A stretch of 64,000 bases of DNA from Bacillota bacterium (GTDB lineage Bacteria > Bacillota > Clostridia > DSM-8532), in NCBI GenBank assembly GCA_023415825.1, contig JAEZJF010000026.1:183063-247062 (forward strand), written 5' to 3'. Positions 17,493-26,092 of the stretch are shown piece after piece; within the stretch, counting starts at the first letter, position 1, and the number at the start of each line of letters is the position of its first letter. The position numbers were made by a program, and so were the translations under genes. The notes beneath the pieces were generated by a model. That model was not told the origin of the DNA. It saw only the letters and a program-made list of their open reading frames with translations, and searched no databases.

Positions 17493-18745
17493 GATCACTT
17501 AAGTGGTTTCAGATTGGTTTTCGCTTTAAAAAGTGGCTGATAAGCGGTGTAGTTGGGGTCCTGTTTTTAGCCGGAGCCTTGGCTGTTCTTTTAAAAGATA
17601 TCGTTATTGGCCCTATACAATTAGCTGCATCGATTATCCTGGCCCTCATAGGAATTTATAGCGTTATTGTTTGTTTACGACGAATCTTTGTTAAATTTGT
17701 CAGTGTATACTCCAACGGTATATTAAGAAAACCCTCCAATGTTCAGGAGATAGGGGATATCCTCTATAAAAGAAAGATTTTGGCCGCTGGCCCCAAAATC
17801 GTAACCATTGGAGGCGGAACCGGGATTTCGACCATGCTCCGGGGCCTTAAAGCCTATACCAGCAATATTACGGCTATTATAACAGTAGCCGATGACGGAG
17901 GTGGCTCGGGGTCTCTTCGCAATGATCTGGGCATGCTGCCTCCCGGGGATATTCGAAATTGCTTACTGGCCCTTGCGGAAACCGAGCCTGTCCTGGAAAA
18001 GCTCTTAAAATATCGATTTACAGAAGGGTCACTAAAGGGGCAGAGTTTTGGAAATCTCTTTCTTGCCGCAATGAATGGCATTTCAGACAGCTTTGAGCAG
18101 GCTGTCAAGCACATGGGAGAGGTTCTGGCTGTAACAGGAACGGTCTATCCCATGACCGAGGATAATGTCAATTTGGTGGCAGAACTGGAAGATGGTACTG
18201 AAATTCGCGGAGAATCAAGCATCGGAAGCCATCATTTGACCCATCCGGGTAAGATAAAGCACGTCAGTCTGGACAAAGCTGGAGTCAAACCACTGCCACA
18301 AGCCATTGAAGCCATTCGTGAAGCCGACGTGATCGTATTGGGGCCGGGGAGCCTTTATACCAGTATTATTCCTAATCTTCTTGTGGATGGGGTGGCTGAG
18401 GCCATCGCTGAATCCCGGGCGGCTAGGGTGTATGTCTGCAATATCATGACTCAGCCCGGTGAGACTGAAGGATACACGGTGAGTGAGCACATCGGAACCA
18501 TACATAACCACGCAGAACAGTCCATTATTGATGTTTGTCTGGTTAACAGCGGCGGAATAAAGCCCTCCATCTTTAAAAAGTATAAGGAAGATGGCGCAGG
18601 GCAGGTTATGATTGATCTCTCAAAGATTAAGCGAATGGGCATCCGTCTTTTGGAAAAGGATCTGGTCAAGATCAGCAATGACCTGGTGCGCCATGACTCC
18701 GATAAGCTGGCAGAGGCCATTATGTCGATTTACAAAATGCGATAG
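17489..18745 (+). CDS. yvcK: Gluconeogenesis factor YvcK/CofD-like, membrane-anchored form
   Basis: The 418-residue protein is about 100 residues longer than B. subtilis YvcK. The extra N-terminus holds two membrane helices (about 17-35 and 43-64). The catalytic-like domain begins KIVTIGGGTGISTMLRGL (104-121), followed by VADDGGGSGSLR. YvcK binds UDP-sugars and supports growth and wall synthesis on gluconeogenic carbon sources; the CofD-like fold suggests nucleotide-sugar binding. AAAGGAGG precedes ATG 17489, which overlaps rapZ. Confidence 0.94.
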   Translation: MRSLKWFQIGFRFKKWLISGVVGVLFLAGALAVLLKDIVIGPIQLAASIILALIGIYSVIVCLRRIFVKFVSVYSNGILRKPSNVQEIGDILYKRKILAAGPKIVTIGGGTGISTMLRGLKAYTSNITAIITVADDGGGSGSLRNDLGMLPPGDIRNCLLALAETEPVLEKLLKYRFTEGSLKGQSFGNLFLAAMNGISDSFEQAVKHMGEVLAVTGTVYPMTEDNVNLVAELEDGTEIRGESSIGSHHLTHPGKIKHVSLDKAGVKPLPQAIEAIREADVIVLGPGSLYTSIIPNLLVDGVAEAIAESRAARVYVCNIMTQPGETEGYTVSEHIGTIHNHAEQSIIDVCLVNSGGIKPSIFKKYKEDGAGQVMIDLSKIKRMGIRLLEKDLVKISNDLVRHDSDKLAEAIMSIYKMR

Positions 18746-18774
18746 AATACGTTTTAGTATCAGGAGGGTCTAAA

Positions 18775-19728
18775 TTGTCGTTTTCGTTTGAGGTAAAAAA
18801 TGAACTTAACCGAATAGAAGAAACCAATAATTGCTGTAAAAAGCATGAACTAGCCGGGCTGCTCCGAGCCGGTCTCATATACCGAACCTATCAGGGGAAA
18901 AAAAGAATTCTCTTTATTACCGAAAATGCACCGCTTTCCCGCCATGTTTTCTCCAGGGTTAAGGAGCTTTATCACAATATTCCCGAGGTTATTATGCTCA
19001 AGACCCGGCGTTTTCGCAATCATGCTGTTTATCGCCTTGAGTTCACCCATCTTTTTCAGGAATTGGAGAATGGCCTTCTAAAAAAAATGGGGATTTCCAT
19101 ATCATCTGATGGAGAAGAGCTCATATATGAACCCTATGCCATTCGTAACAAATGCTGCAAAAGGGCCTACCTACGGGGAGGCTTTCTGGCAACCGGCTCT
19201 ATATCTGACCCTGACCGTTCCTATCATCTGGAAATTACCTTTCCGAGCCGCCTGCTGGCCGAGGAATATATTCACTTTTTAAAGGAATTTGGCATTGAAT
19301 CACGCCACATTATAAGGAAGGGACATTTTTTGGTTTATCTCAAGGAAGGCCAGGAAATTGTGGATTTTCTCAATGTGGTGGGGGCCCACGGCGCGCTCAT
19401 GCAGCTTGAAAATATCCGCATTGTCAAGGATATGCGCAATCAGGTCAATCGCATTGTGAATTGTGAAACAGCCAATCTTGAAAAAACCGTCAACGCTTCC
19501 TACCGCCAGGTGGAGAACATTCGTGTCATAAAAGAGCGTATAGGCCTTGAAAGCCTGCCGGAGGGTCTCTTTGAGATTGCCCGGCTGCGTCTGGAAAACC
19601 CTGATGAAAGCCTATTGGAACTAGGCAAGATGTTAAATCCATCCCTGTCCAAGTCGGGGGTTAATCATCGCTTAAGAAAAATTGACAAGATCGCAGAAAG
19701 CCTTACAAAAGGTGAAGACAAGCCATAA
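18775..19728 (+). CDS. whiA: DNA-binding protein WhiA
   Basis: The 317-residue protein has the N-terminal homing-endonuclease-like WhiA domain (including RGGFLATGSISDPDRSYHLEI) and a C-terminal helix-turn-helix (ELGKMLNPSLSKSGVNHRLRK). WhiA regulates sporulation-type cell division in actinomycetes and affects chromosome segregation and division in Firmicutes. The start is TTG 18775 behind AGGAGGG. It is the last gene of the hprK-whiA cluster, closed by a terminator at 19745. Confidence 0.96.
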   Translation: MSFSFEVKNELNRIEETNNCCKKHELAGLLRAGLIYRTYQGKKRILFITENAPLSRHVFSRVKELYHNIPEVIMLKTRRFRNHAVYRLEFTHLFQELENGLLKKMGISISSDGEELIYEPYAIRNKCCKRAYLRGGFLATGSISDPDRSYHLEITFPSRLLAEEYIHFLKEFGIESRHIIRKGHFLVYLKEGQEIVDFLNVVGAHGALMQLENIRIVKDMRNQVNRIVNCETANLEKTVNASYRQVENIRVIKERIGLESLPEGLFEIARLRLENPDESLLELGKMLNPSLSKSGVNHRLRKIDKIAESLTKGEDKP

Positions 19729-19744
19729 AATTATTCTTAAATAT

Positions 19745-19788
19745 GCCTTCCATCGGTCTCTTTCCGGTGGAAGGCTTTTTCTTTTTTC
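19745..19788 (+). terminator. Rho-independent terminator after whiA
   Basis: A 12-base stem (GCCTTCCATCGG / CCGGTGGAAGGC, one wobble pair) is followed by TTTTTCTTTTTT. It separates the hprK-whiA cluster from the spoIIA operon. Confidence 0.93.
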
Positions 19789-19808
19789 GAAACTTTCTTT
19801 AAAAAATA

Positions 19809-19836
19809 AAAGGAGAGGTAAGGGAAATAAAGAAAT
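19809..19836 (+). promoter_or_regulatory. Candidate SigH promoter of the spoIIA operon
   Basis: AAAGGAGAG (19809-19817) and AAAGAAAT (19829-19836) are 11 bases apart. This approximates the SigH pattern (RnAGGAwww, 11-12 bases, RnnGAATw). In B. subtilis the spoIIA operon is transcribed by SigH at the onset of sporulation. The match is imperfect. Confidence 0.4.
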
Positions 19837-19868
19837 GAACACTGTAGAAGGAAGTTGGGGTGAAACAG

Positions 19869-20168
19869 ATGGATATAAAATTCGGCAAAGAGGGAAATGC
19901 ACTTGTTGTCCTGATAGAAGGTGAGATTGATCATCACACGGCATCCAGGGCAAGAGAGAGAATTGACGGCAAGTTCCTCATGGAACCCGTTAAAAACATG
20001 GTCATGGATCTGTCCCGGGTTACTTTTATGGATAGTGCAGGGATAGGTCTGATTTTAGGGAGATTAAGCCGCGTGACAAGCGTGGGTGGGAAGATGAGTA
20101 TCAGAAAGCCAAAGCCAGAGATCAACAAAATATTGAAAATGTCAAAAATTGAGTCTATTGTAGAGTAG
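19869..20168 (+). CDS. spoIIAA: Anti-sigma F factor antagonist
   Basis: The 99-residue STAS-domain protein contains EGEIDHHTAS and the phosphorylation site FMDSAGIGLILGR (Ser56, equivalent to Ser58 in B. subtilis). Unphosphorylated SpoIIAA pulls SpoIIAB off SigF in the forespore. ATG 19869 is preceded by GGGGTGA; a GTG three codons upstream (19860) with GAAGGAAG is an alternative. It is the first gene of the spoIIAA-spoIIAB-sigF operon. Confidence 0.95.
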   Translation: MDIKFGKEGNALVVLIEGEIDHHTASRARERIDGKFLMEPVKNMVMDLSRVTFMDSAGIGLILGRLSRVTSVGGKMSIRKPKPEINKILKMSKIESIVE

Positions 20169-20209
20169 TATACAAGCCTGAAGTCTTATGTATTGTGAGG
20201 TTAAGAATT

Positions 20210-20638
20210 ATGCAGCCAATCAACCGAATGAAAACAGAATTTATCAGTAAATCATCCAACGAAGCTTTTGCACGTGTTGTAGCAGCTTCTTTTGTAGCCC
20301 AGGCTGACCCTTCAATAGACGTTTTGGCGGATATCCGCACAGCGGTTTCCGAGGCTGTGACCAATGCTATTGTTCACGGCTATGACGATAAGGAAGGGAT
20401 CGTGACCATGGAGTGCCTGCTTTATCCTGATCATGTTGAGATTATCATTCAGGATTTTGGGAAGGGCATCATGGATATAGAGCAGGCTAAAACACCTCTC
20501 TATACGTCAAGACCCGATCTGGAGCGCTCCGGAATGGGTTTCACCGTTATGGAGACCTTCATGGACAGCCTGGAGGTAGAGTCTGCTCCCAATAAGGGCA
20601 CTAAAATTCGTATGTCAAAGCAGTTGGAGTATAGGTAG
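20210..20638 (+). CDS. spoIIAB: Anti-sigma F factor (serine kinase)
   Basis: The 142-residue GHKL-fold kinase has an N box (SEAVTNAIVHGY), a G1 box (DFGKGI) and a G2 region (SGMGFTVMETF). SpoIIAB binds SigF and phosphorylates SpoIIAA. ATG 20210 has GAGG nine bases upstream; GTG 20195 and ATG 20228 are less likely. sigF follows after eight bases. Confidence 0.96.
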   Translation: MQPINRMKTEFISKSSNEAFARVVAASFVAQADPSIDVLADIRTAVSEAVTNAIVHGYDDKEGIVTMECLLYPDHVEIIIQDFGKGIMDIEQAKTPLYTSRPDLERSGMGFTVMETFMDSLEVESAPNKGTKIRMSKQLEYR

Positions 20639-20646
20639 GCTATAAT

Positions 20647-21384
20647 ATGAGTAGTTTTAACGACGAATCCCCGTTGGAGTTAATCAGGCAAGCTCAAAAT
20701 GGCGATGCCCAAGCGCGAAATGTTATTATCGATAAAAATACAGGACTGGTATGGAGTGTTGTAAGACGGTTCCGCAACCGGAACGTGGAAATAGAGGACT
20801 TGTTCCAGATAGGCTGTATTGGTCTTATCAAGGCTGTCGATAAGTTTGACGCTTCTTTTAATGTACGCTTTTCCACCTATGCGGTACCCATGATTTTAGG
20901 TGAAATTCGTCGCTATTTCAGAGATGACGGGGCCATCAAGGTGAGCAGAAGCCTTAAAGAGCTTTCCATAAAAGCCAGAGATATCAGTGAGAAGCTGGAG
21001 CAAAGCTTGGGCCGACCTCCCAGTATCAATGAACTGGCAGAAGCCCTGGGTGAGGAGTCTGAAACTGTGGTACACGCGCTAGAAGCCTCACGGGCTCCCG
21101 AATCACTCTTTCGTGAATATGAGGATGATGAGGGCTCAGAAAACCGGCTTATTGATCGTATCATATCGGATGAGGATGACAATGAGACCGACACGGTGGA
21201 GCGCATTTCCCTTTATAGTGCCCTAAAGCAGCTCTCTGCTCGTGAAAAGAGTCTTATTTGGATGCGCTACTACTCAGGCCAGACTCAACAAAATGTTGCC
21301 AAGAAGCTGGGCATTTCGCAGGTCCAGGTTTCAAGGCTGGAGAAAAAGATTCTGGATATTTTAAAAGGCAAGCTGGAAGGCTGA
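20647..21384 (+). CDS. sigF: Forespore sigma factor SigF
   Basis: The 245-residue sigma-70 protein has region 2 (EDLFQIGCIGLIKAVDKFD, then FSTYAVPMILGEIRRYFRD), region 3 (about 110-160) and region 4 with the helix-turn-helix QQNVAKKLGISQVQVSRLEK. The FSTYAVPMILGEIRR signature is characteristic of SigF/SigG-type sporulation factors. Its position directly after spoIIAB identifies it as SigF. It drives the first forespore-specific genes. Confidence 0.97.
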   Translation: MSSFNDESPLELIRQAQNGDAQARNVIIDKNTGLVWSVVRRFRNRNVEIEDLFQIGCIGLIKAVDKFDASFNVRFSTYAVPMILGEIRRYFRDDGAIKVSRSLKELSIKARDISEKLEQSLGRPPSINELAEALGEESETVVHALEASRAPESLFREYEDDEGSENRLIDRIISDEDDNETDTVERISLYSALKQLSAREKSLIWMRYYSGQTQQNVAKKLGISQVQVSRLEKKILDILKGKLEG

Positions 21385-21407
21385 ACACAAAGGGATGAGG
21401 CCATTAA

Positions 21408-22760
21408 TCAACGGACTATCTTTCTTCCCTCTAAATAAAACCTCTTTTCTGAGGCCTCTCCCATTGAAAAAGTCTTCCGAGGCAGAGCACCGTCGAGAAT
21501 AACCGTTCTAAAAAGTTCATTCTTATCCATTGGAGACAGGAAGAAGCCCATGTTGTAGGGTTGCTTTCCAAGCCTTTCTGTGACATCCTTGCCATGGACA
21601 TAATCAATAGTAACTTGAGTATTAGCTTTCAAATAATCATCCAAAAAGCTTTGAAGGGTTGCTACATCGAGATTATATGAGGGGCATTCTACCACCAGAT
21701 AACCCGAGGTGTCTGAAGTAGTGAATTGAATGACATGCCCGAAAGATTGCGGCTTATCGTTCCCATAGACCACATGGGCAGAACAGCCTTTCTGTGCATA
21801 GTAAGAGCAGAAAGCGTCTGTCAGGTGTTTATGATCAACATTAAAAAGAACGCGATGTATGGGCTCGAAAACAAGTCCCTTATCGTGGACATTTACCACT
21901 TCCACAAGGGCATATCTGGCAGGATGCTCCTTCATCTCCTGAGGACTCAGGTCCTTCTTAAGATTTTCCCAGCAAGCCTTTGCCGTAGCAAGAGAGTGGT
22001 TGCCGTCGCCAACAGCGAATAACAGCACGCCATACTGGTCATTCACACCATAACGCGCTTTAAAATGATCGGCATCTGAAAGCTTCAGGAGAGCCTGGGC
22101 CATGCTTTCGATATCCTCTTCATCAGCTACCTTCCAGCCTTTTATACTGCCGCTTTGCTTCATAAGATCAAAGGAATAGGCTTGGCTGAGAGTATTCGCT
22201 TTCTGCACAAGCGGCTCAATAACAGTGTTGTCTTTGTCATCAATGAGAAGCATGATGTGCGGAAGCTCAAGCGCCGCGTGTTCCCGGACGCGAATGCGGG
22301 GAGGAAGACGGTCAACAATGGTGCCCTCAGTAGCACGAATCAAGCTCTGTGAGCCTTTTGTGTAATCATATCTTTCCAGATCAACTGCAAAAATAAGGCC
22401 ATGACGCGTGCATCCATTACTAAATTCTCTTTCAACTAAAATAAGGGTATCTGTCAATTCGTCAAAGAGGTCATTTTCCAGATATTGAAGCATGTTTTCA
22501 TTGATATGATGAATACGGGCAGTTTTTTGTGAGTCGTTTTCGCATTCAAGATAAGCTTCCGGGAAAATCAACCTAAGTGTTGAAGGCTTATCTCCGACAA
22601 GCTTATCCACTTCGTTCCAGTATTCTGGTTCCGAGGTATATTGATCACACGCAACAACAGTCCAACGCTGCATATCGGTGTTTTTCCCCGGTAATAATAA
22701 TGAGGATATATTGATACCTAATTGATTTTCTAAAATCTCTTTTAAAGCGGCTTTTATCAT
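21408..22760 (-). CDS. DUF1015 family protein
   Basis: This 450-residue cytoplasmic protein is close to full length for the DUF1015 family (PF06245). Typical segments are VVACDQYTSEPEYW near the N-terminus, FAVGDGNHSLATAK in the middle and IDYVHGKDV near the C-terminus. The family is widespread in clostridia and often lies near serine biosynthesis genes, which are absent here. No activity is firmly assigned as far as I know. It has its own promoter (22797-22825) and converges on sigF. Confidence 0.85.
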   Translation of the reverse strand: MIKAALKEILENQLGINISSLLLPGKNTDMQRWTVVACDQYTSEPEYWNEVDKLVGDKPSTLRLIFPEAYLECENDSQKTARIHHINENMLQYLENDLFDELTDTLILVEREFSNGCTRHGLIFAVDLERYDYTKGSQSLIRATEGTIVDRLPPRIRVREHAALELPHIMLLIDDKDNTVIEPLVQKANTLSQAYSFDLMKQSGSIKGWKVADEEDIESMAQALLKLSDADHFKARYGVNDQYGVLLFAVGDGNHSLATAKACWENLKKDLSPQEMKEHPARYALVEVVNVHDKGLVFEPIHRVLFNVDHKHLTDAFCSYYAQKGCSAHVVYGNDKPQSFGHVIQFTTSDTSGYLVVECPSYNLDVATLQSFLDDYLKANTQVTIDYVHGKDVTERLGKQPYNMGFFLSPMDKNELFRTVILDGALPRKTFSMGEASEKRFYLEGRKIVR

Positions 22761-22796
22761 AATAGAATCTCCTATACGGTGAGGTGATCTTCGTTC

Positions 22797-22825
22797 ATTT
22801 TAGTGCATCATGAAATAACTGTCAA
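22797..22825 (-). promoter_or_regulatory. SigA-type promoter of the DUF1015 gene
   Basis: On the minus strand TTGACA (22825-22820) and TAAAAT (22802-22797) are exactly 17 bases apart, about 40 bases before the start codon. Confidence 0.75.
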
Positions 22826-22896
22826 ATGCTTTAACGTATTCTAATCTTTTTTCTTGAAATACTATATATGAAATTAAGTGTACAGGAGGGAAAATC

Positions 22897-23073
22897 ATGA
22901 GAGTTGGTTTTGGCGGAGGTATATTCCTGGGTGCAATGGTCGGTGCTGCGATTTCTTTAATGGCTGAGGAGAACTTTAGGATGGATCGTTCTGTAAAAGC
23001 CATGAACAGGGCCGGTCGAAACATCGGAAGATGCGCAGGCAGAGCTTATATGTCATTAAGACATATGATATAA
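22897..23073 (+). CDS. Small glycine-rich membrane-type protein (58 aa)
   Basis: A short reading frame starts at ATG 22897, seven bases after a perfect AGGAGGG, and ends at TAA 23073. The product begins MRVGFGGGIFLGAMVGAAIS, a glycine-rich hydrophobic helix like the N-terminus of YtxH-type proteins. It ends in a basic tail with many Arg and Lys. A stem-loop follows at 23102. The strong ribosome binding site, helix-plus-basic-tail design and following hairpin support a real small gene. Its function is unknown. Confidence 0.7.
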   Translation: MRVGFGGGIFLGAMVGAAISLMAEENFRMDRSVKAMNRAGRNIGRCAGRAYMSLRHMI

Positions 23074-23101
23074 GTAAGGGTGCATCATGAATTTTTAAGC
23101 A

Positions 23102-23130
23102 GGGGACGGAGTTGATTCGTCCCCCTTATA
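23102..23130 (+). terminator. Stem-loop after the 58-codon gene
   Basis: GGGGACG (23102-23108) pairs with CGTCCCC (23118-23124) and is followed by CTTATATTTA. It is probably a terminator with a weak U tract. Confidence 0.65.
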
Positions 23131-23160
23131 TTTAGTAACCACAACAGCTGGAAAAAATGA

Positions 23161-23189
23161 TTGACAATTTTTAGAGTTGAGCATATGAT
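23161..23189 (+). promoter_or_regulatory. SigA-type promoter of the aspS T-box transcript
   Basis: TTGACA (23161-23166) and TATGAT (23184-23189) are 17 bases apart. Transcription would begin near 23196 and cover the whole T-box leader. Confidence 0.75.
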
Positions 23190-23195
23190 TAATAA

Positions 23196-23469
23196 TAATT
23201 TTAAAACAGACTTGGCTATGAAAAGGAAAAGTAATCATGAAAAACCATCAGAGAATAGGCGTCATCGGCTGCAAGCGCCTTTGGGGATTATGATGAACAG
23301 ACACCTTGGAGCCGGCTGAAAAAAGCAGGATACTGCAAGTAAGTCAGCCCGTATGATCAGCGTTAAGGATTTTTGAGCCGGATAGAGGTAATGATTTTAT
23401 CTCTGTCAATTTGGGTGGCACCGCGAGTAATCCCTCGTCCCAGAGTATGTCTGAGTCGAGGGTTTTTTT
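23196..23469 (+). promoter_or_regulatory. T-box leader (apparent Asn specifier) with intrinsic terminator
   Basis: The conserved T-box GGGTGGCACCGCG lies at 23413-23425. It is followed by a terminator whose stem pairs CCCTCG (23432-23437) with CGAGGG (23457-23462) and ends in a T run. Upstream stem I contains CAGAGAATAGG, resembling the AGAGA-type loop. Near the 3' side of stem I, AAC followed by A (23296-23299, in TGATGAACAGAC) is the best specifier candidate, which would read tRNA-Asn. The element should allow aspS transcription when that tRNA is uncharged. The T-box call is firm; the specifier is inferred by eye. Confidence 0.9.
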
Positions 23470-23502
23470 ATGCTGTTTTATAGCAGAAAGGTGGCAGAGA
23501 TT

Positions 23503-24828
23503 ATGAAAGAAATCAGAGCGTGGGAAAGAAAAGAAATGATAGAGGCTTCAGAGCTTAGAGAAAGCTCAGGCAAGATTGTCAAGCTACATGGCATGGTGCA
23601 TAAAATCAGGGATATGAGTGGGTTTGCTTTCATCATTATAAGGACCCATCGCGATTTTATCCAATGTGTTTATACCAAGGACCAGGTTGATTTTGATTAC
23701 AGCCGGCTCCAGGAAGGAGCCTCGGTCATTATTGAAGGAGAGGCTATATCCAATGAGCGCGTCATTAACGGCGCTGAAATACAAATCAAGCGTGTTGAGC
23801 TGTTATCAGAACCGGCAGATGTGATGCCCATTGTTATCAATCGAAAGCAATTGGAGCTGCCATTGGATACCAATTTGACATACCGGCCCATATCGCTGAG
23901 AAATGAGAATGAGCGAGCTATCTTTAAGATTCAGGAAGGAATCGCCAGAGGCTTTAGAGAGTTTCTCACCAGTCAGAGCTTTACCGAGATCCATACACCT
24001 AAAATCGTTTTTGCCGGTGCGGAAGGCGGCGCTAATATCTTTAAGCTGGACTATTTTGGTAAGCAGGTTTATCTGGCCCAAAGCCCCCAATTCTATAAGC
24101 AGACTCTGGTTGGTGTATATGAAAGAGTTTTTGAAATTGCACCCGTTTATCGAGCTGAAAAGCATGATACCTCCAGGCACTTAAACGAATATATCAGCAT
24201 GGATTTCGAAATAGGCTTTATTAAGGATCATACCGATATTATGGCAATGGAAGTCGGAGCCCTTAAGTATGTTTTTCAGTTACTTTCAGAGGAATATGGC
24301 AAAGAACTGGCGCTATTTAAAGTTCAGGCTCCGAAAATTGGAAATATCCCCGCAATTAAATTTATGGAGGCAAAGGATATAATCCAAGAGCAGTATCATA
24401 GAACCATTACCGATTACCATGACTTCGAACCGGAGGAGGAGCAGCTCATCTGCGATTATGCCAAGAGAAAATGGGGAAGCGACTTTATCTTCATTACCCA
24501 CTATCCTTCGGAGAAAAGACCGTTTTATGCGATGGATGATGAGAATGATCCAGGCTTTACCAAGAGCTTCGATCTTTTGTATAATGGACTTGAGATCACC
24601 ACTGGCGGTCAGCGTATTCATGATTACCATGAACAGGTGAAGAAAATGAAGGATCGTGGTATGAATCCGGATGATTTTGAGTCATATCTTATGATCCACC
24701 GCTATGGCATGCCGCCGCACGGCGGACTTGGCGCTGGTCTTGAGCGGATTACCATGAAGCTGTTAGGCTTCAATAATGTTCGCTATGCGTCCATGTTCCC
24801 GAGGGATATTAGCCGTGTGACACCTTAA
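23503..24828 (+). CDS. aspS: Archaeal-type (probably non-discriminating) aspartyl-tRNA synthetase
   Basis: The 441-residue class II synthetase has an N-terminal OB-fold anticodon domain (about 18-105) and a catalytic core. Motif 2 is visible in VFEIAPVYRAEKHDTSRHLNE and motif 3 in GGLGAGLERITMKLLG. The compact size and YLAQSPQFYKQ segment match the archaeal/clostridial AspRS2 group, not the larger bacterial form with a GAD insert. AspRS2 enzymes often charge both tRNA-Asp and tRNA-Asn, with Asp-tRNA-Asn amidated by GatCAB. The AAC T-box specifier fits that role. No gat genes follow. The start is ATG 23503; ATG 23470 lies in the terminator tail. Confidence 0.93.
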   Translation: MKEIRAWERKEMIEASELRESSGKIVKLHGMVHKIRDMSGFAFIIIRTHRDFIQCVYTKDQVDFDYSRLQEGASVIIEGEAISNERVINGAEIQIKRVELLSEPADVMPIVINRKQLELPLDTNLTYRPISLRNENERAIFKIQEGIARGFREFLTSQSFTEIHTPKIVFAGAEGGANIFKLDYFGKQVYLAQSPQFYKQTLVGVYERVFEIAPVYRAEKHDTSRHLNEYISMDFEIGFIKDHTDIMAMEVGALKYVFQLLSEEYGKELALFKVQAPKIGNIPAIKFMEAKDIIQEQYHRTITDYHDFEPEEEQLICDYAKRKWGSDFIFITHYPSEKRPFYAMDDENDPGFTKSFDLLYNGLEITTGGQRIHDYHEQVKKMKDRGMNPDDFESYLMIHRYGMPPHGGLGAGLERITMKLLGFNNVRYASMFPRDISRVTP

Positions 24829-24912
24829 AGATTCATATGCAAAGAAAGCAAAAGAGTATGATGCCTCTGGCAGCGTACTACAAGTCTAAGCCCGCAAAAA
24901 GAAAGGGAAATT

Positions 24913-25623
24913 ATGGATTTATTAGTAAAGGCTCAAGACCTACTTGGAAAGAGTTTTATTCGGAATTACTGCATTCTAGAAATGATGAAAACGGCCGCAG
25001 ACATTGATGTTGATATGCTTAACGAGTCGGTTTTTATTCGACTTAGAAATCAGGAAAGCTTTGTGATGCTTTCAGCTTCTGACCGGGGAGAAGGGGAGAT
25101 GCTGTTAAAAAGAAACATCAAGGGAGAAGATAAGGCCTTTTACACGGTAGGAGAGTGGCCGATTCTTACAGAAGGAAAGAACGTTAAGTACCATTCCCAA
25201 TGTGTACAGCTCTACCTCCCCGAATCTGTTCCTGTGACTGAAGATGAAGAAGGCGTTATTTCTCTTACCGAGGAAATGGCCCCCTACATACATGAACGTT
25301 ATGACCATAATCACGTTATATCTGAAGAATATATCCGGGAAAGAATCAGAACCGGTCCGGCTTATGGCATAATGGATCAGGGAATTCTGGCCGGCTGGGT
25401 CATGACCCATGAGGAAGGAACCATGGGTGTTCTGACGGTACTTCCTGAGTATCGAAGAAAAGGCTATGCACAGAAGCTCAACGCCGCATTGGTCAGAAAT
25501 TTGAGGGCTCTTGGAAAACCCTGCCTGGTCCATATCATCAAGGGAAATACCGCTTCCCTTGCACTCTCAGAGAAGAGCGGCATGGTTTACAGCTGTGATG
25601 TGGATTGGATTGTGCTGGAATAA
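24913..25623 (+). CDS. GNAT family N-acetyltransferase
   Basis: This 236-residue protein has its GNAT domain in the C-terminal half. Motif A is MGVLTVLPEYRRKGYAQKL (about 175-193), and an FR47-like ending follows (KGNTASLALSEKSGM). The N-terminal 110 residues are divergent. It uses acetyl-CoA; the substrate is unknown. A GAAAGGG site precedes ATG 24913. It is the last gene with composition like the chromosomal backbone before the AT-rich island. Confidence 0.85.
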   Translation: MDLLVKAQDLLGKSFIRNYCILEMMKTAADIDVDMLNESVFIRLRNQESFVMLSASDRGEGEMLLKRNIKGEDKAFYTVGEWPILTEGKNVKYHSQCVQLYLPESVPVTEDEEGVISLTEEMAPYIHERYDHNHVISEEYIRERIRTGPAYGIMDQGILAGWVMTHEEGTMGVLTVLPEYRRKGYAQKLNAALVRNLRALGKPCLVHIIKGNTASLALSEKSGMVYSCDVDWIVLE

Positions 25624-25760
25624 AGCTAGCGCTCAATAAATAGTAGATGACAGCTGGCAAAATATTATGAAAAAGAGTGGATGATAATGCACAGAATGAA
25701 TTGTATTAAGAACTCTACATCAATAAGAATTCTACATTAATATGAATAGGTAGGCTAAAA

Positions 25761-26092
25761 ATGTTAATTGAGTCGAATAAAGTCCCTGAAACATTAGTAA
25801 TGGCGCAAGAGTTTCAAAAAGCCCATGAATATAGTCTTTCAAGAAGACTTTATAAAGAATTCTTTGTTTCACACCCCAATCATTATTTGAGGTTTAAACA
25901 CTTTTTGAAGTTGCAGATAATTGGTACCATGAAAAGAAATTTGATGAAGCACTAACCTCATACGAAGAATTTCTGAATTATTGTAATACTGGTAATAAAA
26001 TATCTTCGGAAGAATCGAGTTGGATAAATGCCTATATAGCATTAGCTCATAGCCGAATTAAAGATATTAATAGAGTCATTGGGGGTTTATGA
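25761..26092 (+). pseudogene. Frameshifted TPR-like protein
   Basis: Reading starts at ATG 25761 (MLIESNKVPETLVMAQEF) and continues in another frame after a run of five T at 25902-25906. If the run had six T, the frame would read through KHFFEVADNWYHEKKFDEAL to TGA 26092, giving about 110 residues. The joined protein looks like tetratricopeptide-type helical pairs (ADNWYHEKKFDEALTSYEEF). It may be a true mutation or a homopolymer sequencing error. The end overlaps the next gene. Confidence 0.65.

Noticed and set aside
23470..23502. ATG 23470 as the aspS start
   Set aside because: It lies in the U tract of the T-box terminator; ATG 23503 has a better placed ribosome binding site.
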